64,000 bases of DNA from Aeromonas sobria (GCF_000820145.1 NZ_CDBW01000017.1:124001-188000); one strand, 5' to 3'; positions 49,140 through 59,056 are shown, counted from the first letter of the stretch. Numbers and translations are program-made. The notes: generated from the letters alone by a model not told the origin.

Positions 49140-49337
49140 AGGCAGGGATCTGTGTTTGCGAAGAAAAGTGTCGTTAGTGTATGTGAAGAAGACTGAAAAC
49201 AAACTGAACTACACAAAGCGCAGTGATCTCGCCCCTCTCCTGTTACGTTTTGTCACATTTATACATAGTTACGGCATAGTATGGGGCTAAAATGGCCCCA
49301 ATCTGGATTTACCTTCCAACTCTTCATGGATCGTTCG

Positions 49338-50387
49338 ATGAAAATGCGTATCTGGCTCGGTGTGGGCCTTTTCTTGATTGTGATTGCTGCTGTCTGGACG
49401 ATGCGCCACAGCCAACCCGCCGCCAAAGCCCCGACCAGAGAGGTCAATATTCGTAGCCAAACGGTCGCGCAGAGCCTGGCCGAGCCGACCCTCAAACTGG
49501 TGGGCAAACTGGTTGCCAACAATTCGGTGGTGATCAGCCCCGAGGTGACCGGTCGCATCGTCAAGATCGCGGTGCAGTCGGGTCAGCAGGTCAACCAGGG
49601 CGATACCCTGATTGCGCTGGATACCGGCAAGCAGCAGGCGGCGGTGGCTGAGCAGAGTGCCAGCCTGCGGGATGAAAATCGCAAGCTGGGGGAGATGCGT
49701 AAACTGGTCGCCCGTGGCGCCGTGACCCAATCTCTGCTGGATGGGCAGGAGGCCATGGTGGCGCAGGTGCAGGCGCGCCTCGATGCCGCCCGTTATGAGC
49801 TCTCCCTGCGCACCTTGCGGGCGCCGTTTGCCGGCACCGTGAGCCTGATTGATCTCAGCGAAGGGGCGTTGGTCAACAGTGGCGATACCCTGCTGCATCT
49901 GGACGAGATCGACAAACTGCGCCTCGATCTGGCGGTGCCAGAGCGTTACCTCTCCCTGCTGCGGCCGGGCATGGCGGTCACCGCCACCAGTACCGCCTGG
50001 CCGGATCAACACTTTAGCGGCACCCTCACTACTCTGGATAGCCGCGTTTCCAACGATACCCAGAATATCAAGGCGCGGGTGATGATCCCCAATGGCAGCG
50101 GCCAGCTGCGTCCGGGCATGCTGCTCAACGTGGCGCTGGCACTGCCCGCCCAGCAACTCACTCTGATCCCCGCCCAGTCGGTGGAGTACGCCGGTGAGCA
50201 GCGCTTTGTTTACCGTCTCGAGGCCGATGGCCGGGTCAAACGGGTGCCGGTGGTGCTCGGCGAGACCGAAGGGGAGACCGTCTGGGTCACCGAGGGGCTG
50301 AAAGTCGGCGATCGCATCGTGGTCGAGGGCTTGGTCAATCTGCGTGATGGGGTGCAGGTGCGCGATCTGGCCGAGGTGAACGGCTGA
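49338..50387 (+). CDS. RND efflux periplasmic adaptor (membrane fusion protein)
   Basis: About 349 residues with an N-terminal membrane anchor (MRIWLGVGLFLIVIAAVWTM). The lipoyl/barrel-sandwich halves are seen as VISPEVTGRIVKIAVQSGQQVNQGDTLIALD and RAPFAGTVSLIDLSEGALVNSGDTLLHL, with a coiled-coil hairpin between them and a beta-barrel domain after. It links the RND pump encoded next to an outer-membrane channel. The stop overlaps the pump start (TGATG), indicating coupling. The ATG at 49338 is preferred; ATG at 49326 is possible. No TolC-type gene is next to it. Confidence 0.92.
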   Translation: MKMRIWLGVGLFLIVIAAVWTMRHSQPAAKAPTREVNIRSQTVAQSLAEPTLKLVGKLVANNSVVISPEVTGRIVKIAVQSGQQVNQGDTLIALDTGKQQAAVAEQSASLRDENRKLGEMRKLVARGAVTQSLLDGQEAMVAQVQARLDAARYELSLRTLRAPFAGTVSLIDLSEGALVNSGDTLLHLDEIDKLRLDLAVPERYLSLLRPGMAVTATSTAWPDQHFSGTLTTLDSRVSNDTQNIKARVMIPNGSGQLRPGMLLNVALALPAQQLTLIPAQSVEYAGEQRFVYRLEADGRVKRVPVVLGETEGETVWVTEGLKVGDRIVVEGLVNLRDGVQVRDLAEVNG

Positions 50388-53300
50388 TGTGGCTCTCCGA
50401 TATTTCAGTACGCCGCCCGCTGGTGGCGGTAGTGCTCAGCGCCCTGCTCACCGTGTTCGGGCTGGTGGCTTTTTCCAAGTTGACGGTACGGGAGATGCCC
50501 GATGTGCAGACCCCGTCGGTCTCTATCACCACCACCTATGAGGGGGCGGCACCCTCGGTGATGGAGAGTCAGGTCACCAAGCCCATCGAGGATCAGCTCT
50601 CCGGCATCAGCGGCATCAAGAACATCAACTCCATGACCCGCAAGGGGCGCTCGATGATCACCGTCGAGTTCAAGCTCGGCTGGAACATGGTGGAGGGGAT
50701 CTCCGATGTGCGCGATGCCCTTTCCCGCGCCCGGCCACGGCTGCCCGATGACGTGGACGAGCCGCTGGTGACCAAGGACAGCGGCAGTGGCGATGTGGCG
50801 ATCTGGCTCAACTTCAGCAGCAGCCAGATGGATCGCACCGCCATGACCGACTACGCCAACCGGGTGCTGGTCGACCCCCTGAGTCTGGTGGACGGAGTGA
50901 GCGAAGTGGCGCTCTCCGGTGACCTGACCCAGGTGATGTATGTGCGGCTGCGGCCCGCCGACATGGCGGCCCGTGGCATCACTGTGGCGGATGTGGAAGA
51001 TGCCCTCAAACGGGAGAACATCGAGCTGCCGGGTGGCGAGATCCGCAACAACTCCATGACCATGGCGGTGCAGATCGCCCGTCTCTACCACACAGCGGAA
51101 GACTTCCAGCAGCTGCAAGTCACCACAGCCGCCAACGGCCAGAGCGTCTATCTGGCCGATATCGCCGACGTGGAGGTGGGGGCCAAGAACGAAGACAGCG
51201 CCTATCAGCGCAACGGCAAAGAGAGTCTGGGTATCGGCATCGTCGCCCAGTCCACCGCCAACCCGCTAGCGGTGGCGCAGGGGATTGAGAAGAAACTTGG
51301 CGAGATGCAGCGCTTCCTGCCGGAGGGGGCCAAGCTCGAGGTCGATTACGACTCAACCATCTTTATCAAGCAGGCCATCGACGAGGTGTACGAGACCCTG
51401 GCCATCTGCGCCGTGCTGGTGGTGGCGGTGCTCTATCTGTTCCTCGGGCAGGCCCGCACCACGCTGATCCCGGCCATCACTGTACCCGTGTCCCTGATCT
51501 CCGCCTTTATCGGCGCCTGGTACTTTGGCTTTTCCATCAACCTCATCACCCTGCTGGCGCTGATTCTGGCCATCGGCTTGGTGGTGGATGATGCCATCGT
51601 GGTGGTGGAGAATATTCACCACCATCTGCAGCGGGGTGAACCACCGCTGCTGGCCGCCTGGCACGGCACCCGCGAGGTGGGCTTTGCGGTGATCGCCACC
51701 ACCGCCGTGCTGGTGATGGTGTTTGTCCCCATCGCCTTTATGGATGGCATGGTGGGGCGGCTCTTTACCGAGTTTGCGATCCTGCTTTCGCTGGCAGTGC
51801 TCTGCTCCTCGCTGGTGGCGCTGACTCTCACCCCGGCCATGGGCTCCTGGCTGATGCGCCCGCTCGATAAACCGAACCGGCTGACCGCCGGGCTCGATCG
51901 CGGGCTCGGTTGGCTGGAGGGGCATTATCGCCACCTGCTGGGTTGGGTGCTGCGTCGCTCCCGCTGGATGCCGTTGCTGTTGCTGCTCTGTCTGGGCGGT
52001 ATCGGTGCCCTGTTTACCCAGCTGCCGACCAGCCTCACCCCCACCGAGGATCGCGGTGTCATCTATGTCTTCGTCAAGGGGGCAGAGGGGACCAGCATCG
52101 AGCGGATGAAGCGCAACATGCAGCAGGTGGAGTCCGCCATCATGCCGATGCTCGGCAAAGGGGTGGTGCAGGCGCTGAGCTTCAGTACACCCGCCTTTGG
52201 CCGTGGCGGCGATCAGACCGGTATGGTGATCATCCAGCTCACCGACTGGGCCGATCGCGACGTCACTGCCACCGAGTTTTCCCGTTCGCTCGGCGCCAAG
52301 CTCTCCGGCATTCCCGATGTGATGATCCGCACCTTCCAGCCCGGTTTCCGGGGCGGCTCCACCGCGCCAGTGCAGTTTGTGCTGCAGGGTAACGACTATG
52401 GCGAGCTCTACCAGCAAGGGTTGGCACTGCAAAAGGCGGCGCTGGCCAGCGGCCTGATGCTGAGCCCGGATCTCGACTATGCCGAGAAGACCCCCGAGCT
52501 GCAGGTGACCATCAATCGCGACAGCGCCAGCCAGCTTGGCATTCCGGTCTCCACCGTGGCCAACAGCTTGCAGACCTTGCTGGGCGGGGCGAGCAAGACC
52601 ACCTATGTGGACAGGGGCGAGGAGTATGACGTCTACCTGCGCGGCAATCAGACCGAGTTCAACGGCATCTCGGATCTCGGTCGCATCTACCTGAAGGCCG
52701 CCAACGGCGAGATGGTCAGTCTCTCGACTCTGGCCACCGTCAAGCAGGTGGCGACCGCCAACCGCCTCAACCACTACCAGCGCCAGAAGGCGATCACCCT
52801 GACTGCCGATGTGCACCCGGATCACACCCTCGGTGAGGCCCTCGATTTCCTCGATGGCTGGGCCAACGCCAACCTGCCCACCGGCATGACGGTGGATTAC
52901 GCCGGTGATTCCAAGGATTACCGCGACAATCAGGGGGAGATGGTGCTGGTGTTCGGCCTCGCCCTGCTGGTGGTCTATCTGGTGCTGGTGGCCCAGTTCG
53001 AGAGCACCCTGACCCCGGCGGTGGTGATGGTGACGGTGCCGCTCGGTATCTTCGGTGGCCTGCTCGGCCTCTGGCTAACGGGGCAGGAGATGAGCATCTA
53101 CAGCCAGATCGGGATGATCATGCTGATCGGCATGGTGACCAAGAACGGCATCCTGATCGTCGAGTTCATCAACCAGCTGCGCCAGCGGGGGGAAGGGTTC
53201 GAGGAGGCGATCATCGCAGGCTCGGTGCGCCGTCTGCGCCCAATCCTGATGACCTCGCTGACCGCCATTATCGGCGCGGTGCCGCTGATGCTCTCCATGG

Positions 53301-53503
53301 GGGCGGGCTACGAGAGCCGGATGGCGGTGGGTACCGTGGTCTTCTTCGGGCTGTCGTTGGCAACCCTGGTCACCCTGCTGGTGGTGCCCGCTATCTATCA
53401 TCTGCTGGCGCGCCGCGCCGGAATGACCGGCGCGCGGGATCAGCAAGTGGACGAAGCGCTGGCCGCCAAGGGGGCAGGGGAGTCGCACCCTCCGGCGCTC
53501 TGA
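50387..53503 (+). CDS. RND family multidrug efflux permease
   Basis: A 1038-residue inner-membrane proton antiporter with 12 membrane segments and two large periplasmic loops. It begins MWLSDISVRRPLVAVVLSAL. The proton-relay acids are in TM4 (LILAIGLVVDDAIVVVENIHHH), and other hallmarks are AFMDGMVGRLFTEFA, the second-half TM10 pattern (MLIGMVTKNGILIVEFINQLR) and SGEVRRLRPILMT-like GSVRRLRPILMTSLTAI. It resembles the single-adaptor pumps of Vibrio and Shewanella rather than AcrB closely. The substrate is unknown. It overlaps the adaptor gene. Confidence 0.95.
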   Translation: MWLSDISVRRPLVAVVLSALLTVFGLVAFSKLTVREMPDVQTPSVSITTTYEGAAPSVMESQVTKPIEDQLSGISGIKNINSMTRKGRSMITVEFKLGWNMVEGISDVRDALSRARPRLPDDVDEPLVTKDSGSGDVAIWLNFSSSQMDRTAMTDYANRVLVDPLSLVDGVSEVALSGDLTQVMYVRLRPADMAARGITVADVEDALKRENIELPGGEIRNNSMTMAVQIARLYHTAEDFQQLQVTTAANGQSVYLADIADVEVGAKNEDSAYQRNGKESLGIGIVAQSTANPLAVAQGIEKKLGEMQRFLPEGAKLEVDYDSTIFIKQAIDEVYETLAICAVLVVAVLYLFLGQARTTLIPAITVPVSLISAFIGAWYFGFSINLITLLALILAIGLVVDDAIVVVENIHHHLQRGEPPLLAAWHGTREVGFAVIATTAVLVMVFVPIAFMDGMVGRLFTEFAILLSLAVLCSSLVALTLTPAMGSWLMRPLDKPNRLTAGLDRGLGWLEGHYRHLLGWVLRRSRWMPLLLLLCLGGIGALFTQLPTSLTPTEDRGVIYVFVKGAEGTSIERMKRNMQQVESAIMPMLGKGVVQALSFSTPAFGRGGDQTGMVIIQLTDWADRDVTATEFSRSLGAKLSGIPDVMIRTFQPGFRGGSTAPVQFVLQGNDYGELYQQGLALQKAALASGLMLSPDLDYAEKTPELQVTINRDSASQLGIPVSTVANSLQTLLGGASKTTYVDRGEEYDVYLRGNQTEFNGISDLGRIYLKAANGEMVSLSTLATVKQVATANRLNHYQRQKAITLTADVHPDHTLGEALDFLDGWANANLPTGMTVDYAGDSKDYRDNQGEMVLVFGLALLVVYLVLVAQFESTLTPAVVMVTVPLGIFGGLLGLWLTGQEMSIYSQIGMIMLIGMVTKNGILIVEFINQLRQRGEGFEEAIIAGSVRRLRPILMTSLTAIIGAVPLMLSMGAGYESRMAVGTVVFFGLSLATLVTLLVVPAIYHLLARRAGMTGARDQQVDEALAAKGAGESHPPAL

Positions 53504-53510
53504 TCAGCGC

Positions 53511-53560
53511 CTTGGCCTGAACTCTGGCCTGAACCCTGACCTGAATCCTGACTTGAACCC
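53511..53560. repeat. Imperfect 12-bp tandem repeat after the RND gene
   Basis: Four degenerate units (cttggcctgaa, ctctggcctgaa, ccctgacctgaa, tcctgacttgaa) follow one another just after the pump stop codon. The unit keeps ctg-c-tgaa. It is too short to judge whether it varies in length between strains. Confidence 0.7.
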
Positions 53561-53591
53561 AAGCGGGGCCAGTTGTCAGCCTCATCATCAC

Positions 53592-53613
53592 AAGGGCGCC
53601 TGCGGGCGCCCTT
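53592..53613 (+). terminator. Possible terminator of the RND operon
   Basis: The arms aagggcgcc (53592-53600) and ggcgccctt (53605-53613) form a strong stem, but the T tract is poor (gctattg). Confidence 0.5.
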
Positions 53614-53723
53614 GCTATTGCTGGCTGCGGCCTATTCCGCGGTATCTATAGGGACAAAAAGCCATCGCTCCCCTTGGCCGCAACCGGTATAATGCGCGAC
53701 CCGAATTTTTCCAGGTGTTCAAA

Positions 53724-56153
53724 ATGCAGCCGGTACCCAACCTTTTCTCCTATCCCCGCTATTGGGCCGAGTGCTACGGCACGGCGCCCTTCCTGCCCAT
53801 GTCCCGCAAAGAGATGGACAAGCTGGGTTGGGACAGCTGCGATGTCATTCTGGTGACCGGGGATGCCTATGTGGATCACCCGAGCTTCGGCATGGCGGTG
53901 ATTGGCCGCATGCTGGAATCCCAGGGCTTTCGGGTCGGCATCATCGCCCAGCCGGACTGGTCATCGAAGGATGACTTTATGCGCCTTGGCAAACCGAACC
54001 TCTTCTTCGGGGTGACCGCGGGCAACATGGACTCCATGATCAACCGCTACACCTCCGACAAGAAGCTGCGCCACGACGACGCCTACACCCCGGGGGATGT
54101 GGGCGGCAAGCGGCCGGATCGCGCCACCCTGGTCTATACCCAGCGCTGCAAAGAGGCGTTCAAAGAGGTGCCGGTGCTGATTGGCGGCATCGAGGCATCC
54201 CTGCGCCGCATCGCCCACTACGACTACTGGTCCGAGACCATTCGTCGCTCCATCCTGCTTGATGCCAAGGCCGATATCCTGATTTACGGCAACGCCGAGC
54301 GGCCGCTGATCGAGGTGGCCCACCGCATCGCAGCGGGGGAGAGCATCGACACCATGCAGGATATTCGCGGCACCGCCGTGATCCGCAAGGAGCCGCTGCC
54401 GGGCTGGAAAGGGGTGGATTCAAGCAAGCTCGACCAGATTGGCCGCATCGATCCCATCATGAACCCCTATATGGAAGGGGCCCCCTGCTCGGATGACGCC
54501 ACCGACGCGGCCCCTGCGGCGCAAGAGGCCCAGCCGATGCTGGTGCAGCCGCCCAAGCCCAAGCCGTGGGAGCTGACCTATGTCAAGCTGCCAGCGTTCG
54601 AGCGGGTCAAAGAGGACAAGGTGCTCTATGCCCACGCCTCGCGCATTCTGCACCACGAGACCAACCCCGGCTGTGCTCGCGCCCTGTCGCAGGCCCACGG
54701 CGATCGCATCATCTGGGTCAACCCGCCCGCCTTCCCGCTGGAAACCGACGAGATGGATGGCGTGTTCGGCCTGCCCTACCAGCGGGTGCCGCACCCGGCC
54801 TATGGCAATGAGAAGATCCCGGCCTTCGAGATGATCAAGACCTCGGTCAACATCATGCGCGGCTGCTTTGGCGGCTGCTCCTTCTGCTCCATCACCGAGC
54901 ACGAAGGGCGCATCATCCAGAGCCGCTCGGAAGAGTCGATCTTGAAAGAGATCGAAGATATCCGCGACAAGGTGCCCGGCTTTACCGGCGTCATTTCGGA
55001 TCTCGGCGGCCCCACCGCCAACATGTACAAGCTGCGCTGCCAGAGCCCCAAGGCCGAGCAGACCTGTCGTCGTGCCTCCTGTGTCTGGCCCACCATCTGC
55101 GCCCACATGGACACCGACCACACCCCGACCATCAACCTCTATCGCAAGGCGCGTGACCTCAAGGGGATCAAGAAGATCCTGATCGCCTCCGGGGTGCGTT
55201 ACGACATCGCGGTGGAAGATCCCCGTTATATCAAGGAGCTGGCCAAGTACCACGTTGGCGGCTACCTCAAGATTGCACCGGAACACACCGAGGAGGGGCC
55301 GCTCTCCAAGATGATGAAGCCGGGCATGGGCAGCTACTACCAGTTCAAGGAGCTGTTCGACAAATACTCGAAAGAGGCGGGCAAGCAGCAGTACCTGATC
55401 CCCTACTTCATCTCCGCCCACCCGGGCACCACCGATGAAGACATGGTGAATATGGCGCTGTGGGTCAAAGAGAACCGCTTCAAGCTCGATCAGGTGCAGA
55501 ACTTCTACCCGTCGCCGCTGGCCAACGCTACCACCATGTATTACACCGAGAAAAACCCGTTAAACAAGGTGAGCCGTACCGGTGGCGATGTGTTCGTGGT
55601 CAAGGGTGAACGCCGTCGCCGCCTGCACAAGGCGCTGCTGCGCTACCACGATCCGGCCGGTTGGCCGATGATCCGCGAAGCCCTGCTCGCCATGGGCAAG
55701 GGCCACCTGATTGGCAATGGCCCCGGCTGTCTGGTGCCGCCAGAAGGGCGTGGCGAGGCGGTGGCCTCACGCAGCACCAACAAGGGGCTGAAACCGGCCC
55801 TGACTCGCCATAGCAACATCAGTCACCAGCGTGGCAATGGTGGTAATGGTACGGGTAACAAGGCCACTGGTGGCCAGAGCAACGGACGTGGCACCAGTGC
55901 TGCCCGCAGCGAGGCTGGCGCAGCTAATGCCCCGGCGGCCAGCAAACATGGCGGCAAGGCGGGCAATGGCAAACCGGTTGGTAGCCAGTTGCAGAAAGGG
56001 GCAGGCAACGGCAAGCCCGCAGCTCCAGATGCTAAACCGGCAGGGCAGGGGAAACCCGCTCACAAGGGCAAGGCGCCAACCCGCGCTGGCTCTGTCAAAC
56101 CGGGTGCCAAACCTGCGGCCAAAGGGAATGGCGCCAAGCGACCTGCTCGGTAA
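53724..56153 (+). CDS. ygiQ: YgiQ family radical SAM protein
   Basis: An 809-residue radical SAM enzyme. The [4Fe-4S] cysteine motif is [19 protein letters not shown] (CxxxCxxC, near residue 387). The YgiQ N-terminal domain ([32 protein letters not shown]) and the central domain ([31 protein letters not shown]) are nearly identical to E. coli. The reaction it performs is unknown. The last 110 residues are a low-complexity Gly/Lys/Ala tail, longer than the E. coli tail. The ATG at 53724 follows a weak AGG. A terminator lies 33 bases after the stop. Confidence 0.95.
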   Translation: MQPVPNLFSYPRYWAECYGTAPFLPMSRKEMDKLGWDSCDVILVTGDAYVDHPSFGMAVIGRMLESQGFRVGIIAQPDWSSKDDFMRLGKPNLFFGVTAGNMDSMINRYTSDKKLRHDDAYTPGDVGGKRPDRATLVYTQRCKEAFKEVPVLIGGIEASLRRIAHYDYWSETIRRSILLDAKADILIYGNAERPLIEVAHRIAAGESIDTMQDIRGTAVIRKEPLPGWKGVDSSKLDQIGRIDPIMNPYMEGAPCSDDATDAAPAAQEAQPMLVQPPKPKPWELTYVKLPAFERVKEDKVLYAHASRILHHETNPGCARALSQAHGDRIIWVNPPAFPLETDEMDGVFGLPYQRVPHPAYGNEKIPAFEMIKTSVNIMRGCFGGCSFCSITEHEGRIIQSRSEESILKEIEDIRDKVPGFTGVISDLGGPTANMYKLRCQSPKAEQTCRRASCVWPTICAHMDTDHTPTINLYRKARDLKGIKKILIASGVRYDIAVEDPRYIKELAKYHVGGYLKIAPEHTEEGPLSKMMKPGMGSYYQFKELFDKYSKEAGKQQYLIPYFISAHPGTTDEDMVNMALWVKENRFKLDQVQNFYPSPLANATTMYYTEKNPLNKVSRTGGDVFVVKGERRRRLHKALLRYHDPAGWPMIREALLAMGKGHLIGNGPGCLVPPEGRGEAVASRSTNKGLKPALTRHSNISHQRGNGGNGTGNKATGGQSNGRGTSAARSEAGAANAPAASKHGGKAGNGKPVGSQLQKGAGNGKPAAPDAKPAGQGKPAHKGKAPTRAGSVKPGAKPAAKGNGAKRPAR

Positions 56154-56182
56154 TATTTCCTGACTGGAAAGCGATATAAAAT

Positions 56183-56210
56183 AAAAAGGCGACCGGATGG
56201 TCGCCTTTAT
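56183..56210. terminator. Terminator after ygiQ
   Basis: The arms aaaggcgacc (56185-56194) and ggtcgccttt (56199-56208), loop ggat, have A and T tracts on either side. Confidence 0.88.
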
Positions 56211-56349
56211 TGATATGAGAGTATGAAGATGGAATTGTTTTGACCGAAATCTACGAGAACTGATGTTAGGGTTATTATATTTGTACATTTTGCATCTAAG
56301 ATGATGGTGTTCTCGCTGAGTTATATTGTCAAAAATAAACTAAATCATT

Positions 56350-58347
56350 TCATTTACTATAGATACGTTGATATTTTTGCTGTTCAGATTCGCCATTGTT
56401 AACGTTTCCATATTTTTCTGCATGTTGCTTGCAACAACTACCACATTTGCAGATATACAGGCCTTCATCACACTGCGCTGTTAAATCTCTACTGTCTATT
56501 ATATTGTAACACTTATAGTTTAAACAGTGGTTAATGTAATAATTATTACCACATTGAATACAATCTGGATTATTGCAATGAAACACAGTGGCGCGATAAG
56601 CTGCATGGGTCGGTTTCATTACAAAATCATTTTTGTACTCGTCATAGATCAACGTTTCTGTCTTTGCATATTTTTTATTTGCGGTCATCAGTACACCACA
56701 CTGGCGGCAGTGTAAGCGGGTATAGATCTCTCTTACTCGATTAAGATAACCTGCCAACTTAACCGCAAAATCAATTTTTAACGGCTTGTTTTCCGATGAA
56801 TAACTATAGCCGTAGTGTGCTAACCAATCGTAAAAACTATAATCTAAAAAATGGCGTTCTAAATATGGTGTAAATTGAGGGTCGCCACAACGCTTCGAAC
56901 GGCAAAGAAATATATTTGGATCATAATTTCCTGTGTTAATTATTTGCTTGTAAGTCATCAATTCTGTATTGATTTTTTTACCTTTGCGATTATAAGCGAC
57001 ATTATATTTATTATAGTTTGCCTCTGTTTCACTTTCTGTTTCGGTTCTCCAGTAAAAGGCTTCACACGAAAGTCTAATGCCAGAGTCATTTCCCGCCATC
57101 AACTTTGACATTCTTGAACAAGAAGGGAATAGTGATAATATTGCTGGATTATTGATATCAAAGCGCTTATTTTGCAAGGCAATCCATACCTCATTAAATA
57201 TAGTATTGGCTACCTGCTCTAACGGTTTTCTGGCGTGTAGCAAGGGAAGTGCTTTAGTTAAGATAAATACTTCAGGGTCATTTGCTACTGAGGTTTTATA
57301 AAATCCTTCTATAATAGGGCGAAACTCCTTTTTATAAAACTTATGTTTAATCTGTGCCTTTAGAAATAAATCTCGTACTAAAGGATGGTGGCTAAAATCA
57401 GCCATGGTGGGATAAAGTGAATGATAGGCTTCCCAAACGAGCGGTGCTACGTGAGTTGATTCGATACCTTTATATAACTCTTTAACCATAATAGCTAAAT
57501 TATCGTGATACTTTGCTATCACTTGCGGTATATCTAGCACCCTATACAGGCTCAGATAGAGGATGCTATTAAATGACAGGTGATCGATAAGATTACCCGT
57601 TATTTTTACAAGTATTGAAGGCTCTGCGTCAATAGATGTACCTGTCAAAGCATTAAGCCATGCTTTAAACTCCACTATATTTTTTTCAATAAAATTAGCA
57701 CTAAAAAAACATGGCGAAATGTATGCTAAGATTTTTGAAAAACCTTCAGTTTGTACGATTTTTTCAATGACTGAGCGTGATATTAGTTCTAATGGAATGC
57801 CGGAGTTTAGTGCATCGGCTAAGCTATAATCTTCAACGTATTTATCAATTGTTTGGCTTGTCACCCAATCTAGCAAATAGTGCTGTGATACAAATTCCTT
57901 AAAGCCAAGAGATAATGCCAAGTTATCGATGTGTGATTTAAAATTAGTCGCAACATTTTTGCCATAGCAACCATTATAGATTTTCAATAAGTATTTTTTA
58001 AATGCTTCTTGTCGCAGCAATGATGATTGCTTTGATTCTTTTAAATATTTAAATGCAATTATAGGAATATGTATATCTTCGACTTTGAATAAAAACACAT
58101 CATTAGCGCAAGGCTTACCATTGTTACCTTTGATTTGGCGATACAATACGATGTCCTCATTATTTAATGAGGGGGTGTTAAATAACGCATCTCGGTGAAC
58201 ATAGATATCATCACCAATCAAAGAAGAGATAAATCCAAAGTTATTATCTCTTTCTTTTTGTCTGTTATATCCACCAAACCATTTAACTTGTCCCAGTTGC
58301 CATTCGCTGCTAGGGCCAAGTTTTTTGATATCTATGTCACTCATCAT
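56350..58347 (-). CDS. Large cold-shock-domain protein with cysteine-rich C-terminus, unknown function
   Basis: About 665 residues. Residues about 14-85 read as a cold-shock (S1-like) nucleic-acid-binding domain: WQLGQVKWFGGYN, then NNFGFISSLIGDDIYVHRDAL (RNP1- and RNP2-like). The middle 400 residues are helical-looking and match nothing I know. The last 160 hold paired cysteines: CRSKRC, CRQC, CNNPDCIQC, CLNYKC and CDEGLYICKCGSCC, a probable multi-zinc ribbon. ATG codons at 58356, 58347 and 58344 are all possible; GGAAA lies before the last two. The gene is AT-rich against GC-rich neighbours, sits alone between ygiQ and purA2, and has repeats upstream, so it looks acquired. RNA or DNA binding is inferred. 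Confidence 0.85.
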   Translation of the reverse strand: MMSDIDIKKLGPSSEWQLGQVKWFGGYNRQKERDNNFGFISSLIGDDIYVHRDALFNTPSLNNEDIVLYRQIKGNNGKPCANDVFLFKVEDIHIPIIAFKYLKESKQSSLLRQEAFKKYLLKIYNGCYGKNVATNFKSHIDNLALSLGFKEFVSQHYLLDWVTSQTIDKYVEDYSLADALNSGIPLELISRSVIEKIVQTEGFSKILAYISPCFFSANFIEKNIVEFKAWLNALTGTSIDAEPSILVKITGNLIDHLSFNSILYLSLYRVLDIPQVIAKYHDNLAIMVKELYKGIESTHVAPLVWEAYHSLYPTMADFSHHPLVRDLFLKAQIKHKFYKKEFRPIIEGFYKTSVANDPEVFILTKALPLLHARKPLEQVANTIFNEVWIALQNKRFDINNPAILSLFPSCSRMSKLMAGNDSGIRLSCEAFYWRTETESETEANYNKYNVAYNRKGKKINTELMTYKQIINTGNYDPNIFLCRSKRCGDPQFTPYLERHFLDYSFYDWLAHYGYSYSSENKPLKIDFAVKLAGYLNRVREIYTRLHCRQCGVLMTANKKYAKTETLIYDEYKNDFVMKPTHAAYRATVFHCNNPDCIQCGNNYYINHCLNYKCYNIIDSRDLTAQCDEGLYICKCGSCCKQHAEKYGNVNNGESEQQKYQRIYSK

Positions 58348-58470
58348 GATTTCCATATTAAAAATTACCCGACATTTAGCGATCAATAGATACATTGAAA
58401 ATATTGGGAGAGATTTTAGACAAACTCATATTTCTGTGGTTCGAATTTGTTGCATTTCACTATGCTCGGT

Positions 58471-58507
58471 ACCAACCAACCAACCAACCAACCAACCAAC
58501 CAACCAA
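58471..58507. repeat. Tetranucleotide microsatellite (acca)9
   Basis: Nine uninterrupted acca units plus one base, read as ttgg units on the minus strand. It lies about 125-160 bases upstream of the island gene start, in the position of its promoter or leader. Such runs mutate by slippage and often drive phase variation, which is inferred here. Confidence 0.9.
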
Positions 58508-58513
58508 AAACAA

Positions 58514-58545
58514 GTTACTGCCCGTGGATTACAGATTCCAACATG
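58514..58545. repeat. Dispersed repeat, type B copy 1
   Basis: actgcccgtggattacagat and the next bases (tccaacatgcttc) recur with a few changes near 58749-58780 as taccgcccgtggatcacagc followed by ttccaatatgctcc. The two copies are in the same orientation. Confidence 0.65.
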
Positions 58546-58555
58546 CTTCATTAAC

Positions 58556-58615
58556 CATCCCGTATGTTGGGCTAAAAATCGTAGGTTGGTGCTGAATGAA
58601 GTGAAGCCCAACGTT
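58556..58615. repeat. Dispersed palindromic repeat, type A copy 1
   Basis: catcccgtatgttgggctaa and on through cgtaggttggtgctgaatga to agcccaacgtt. The inner part is palindromic (gttgg-gct ... agc-ccaac). It is nearly identical to the copy at 58997. Confidence 0.8.
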
Positions 58616-58698
58616 TACCGAGAAATGTAACTGGAGTTTGTTTTACCGAACTGCGACATCCATGTTTATCCCGCTCTGGTTGGCGCAATAATACTCGC

Positions 58699-58736
58699 CT
58701 GTTGGGCTTCGCTGCGCTCTGCGCCAACCTACGAAA
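58699..58736. repeat. Dispersed palindromic repeat, type A copy 2 (inverted)
   Basis: cctgttgggcttcgctgcgc and on to gccaacctacg is the reverse-complement form of the type A core. It is more diverged than the other two copies. Confidence 0.65.
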
Positions 58737-58748
58737 ATGAAAGACGCT

Positions 58749-58780
58749 ACCGCCCGTGGATCACAGCTTCCAATATGCTC
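58749..58780. repeat. Dispersed repeat, type B copy 2
   Basis: Counterpart of the segment at 58514, in the same orientation, with a handful of substitutions. Confidence 0.65.
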
Positions 58781-58996
58781 CCTTGACCCGCGCTGGCAGT
58801 AACCCATCGCAGCTCAACAGGTTCTGTATGGCTATGGTAAGCCAAACGAAACTGCTTAGGTGAGCCATAAAGTGATACAGCCATCAGAAATGTCTCGTTT
58901 TTTGACCGGCATCAAACTCTCTTGCTCCCGTTTCCATCCCTCCGTCCCGACATCTGGGACACCCACATTTTTGACCGCACTTTTTGATTGCTGTGT

Positions 58997-59056
58997 GCAT
59001 CCCGTATGTTGGGTTAAAAATCGTAGGTTGGTGCTGAACGAAGTGAAGCCCAACGT
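58997..59056. repeat. Dispersed palindromic repeat, type A copy 3
   Basis: catcccgtatgttgggttaa through cgtaggttggtgctgaacga to agcccaacgtt, differing from copy 1 at only a few bases over about 60. Confidence 0.8.

Noticed and set aside
51353..52825. Minus-strand open frame of 490 codons opposite the RND pump
   Set aside because: Shadow frame with low-complexity His/Gln/Gly translation.
58325..58630. Open frames running through the acca microsatellite, in several phases on both strands
   Set aside because: Translations are PTNQ or GWLV repeats created by the microsatellite; no start context, and they overlap the island gene's leader.
58556..59056. CRISPR array
   Set aside because: Only three copies with unequal spacing, one inverted, and no cas genes.
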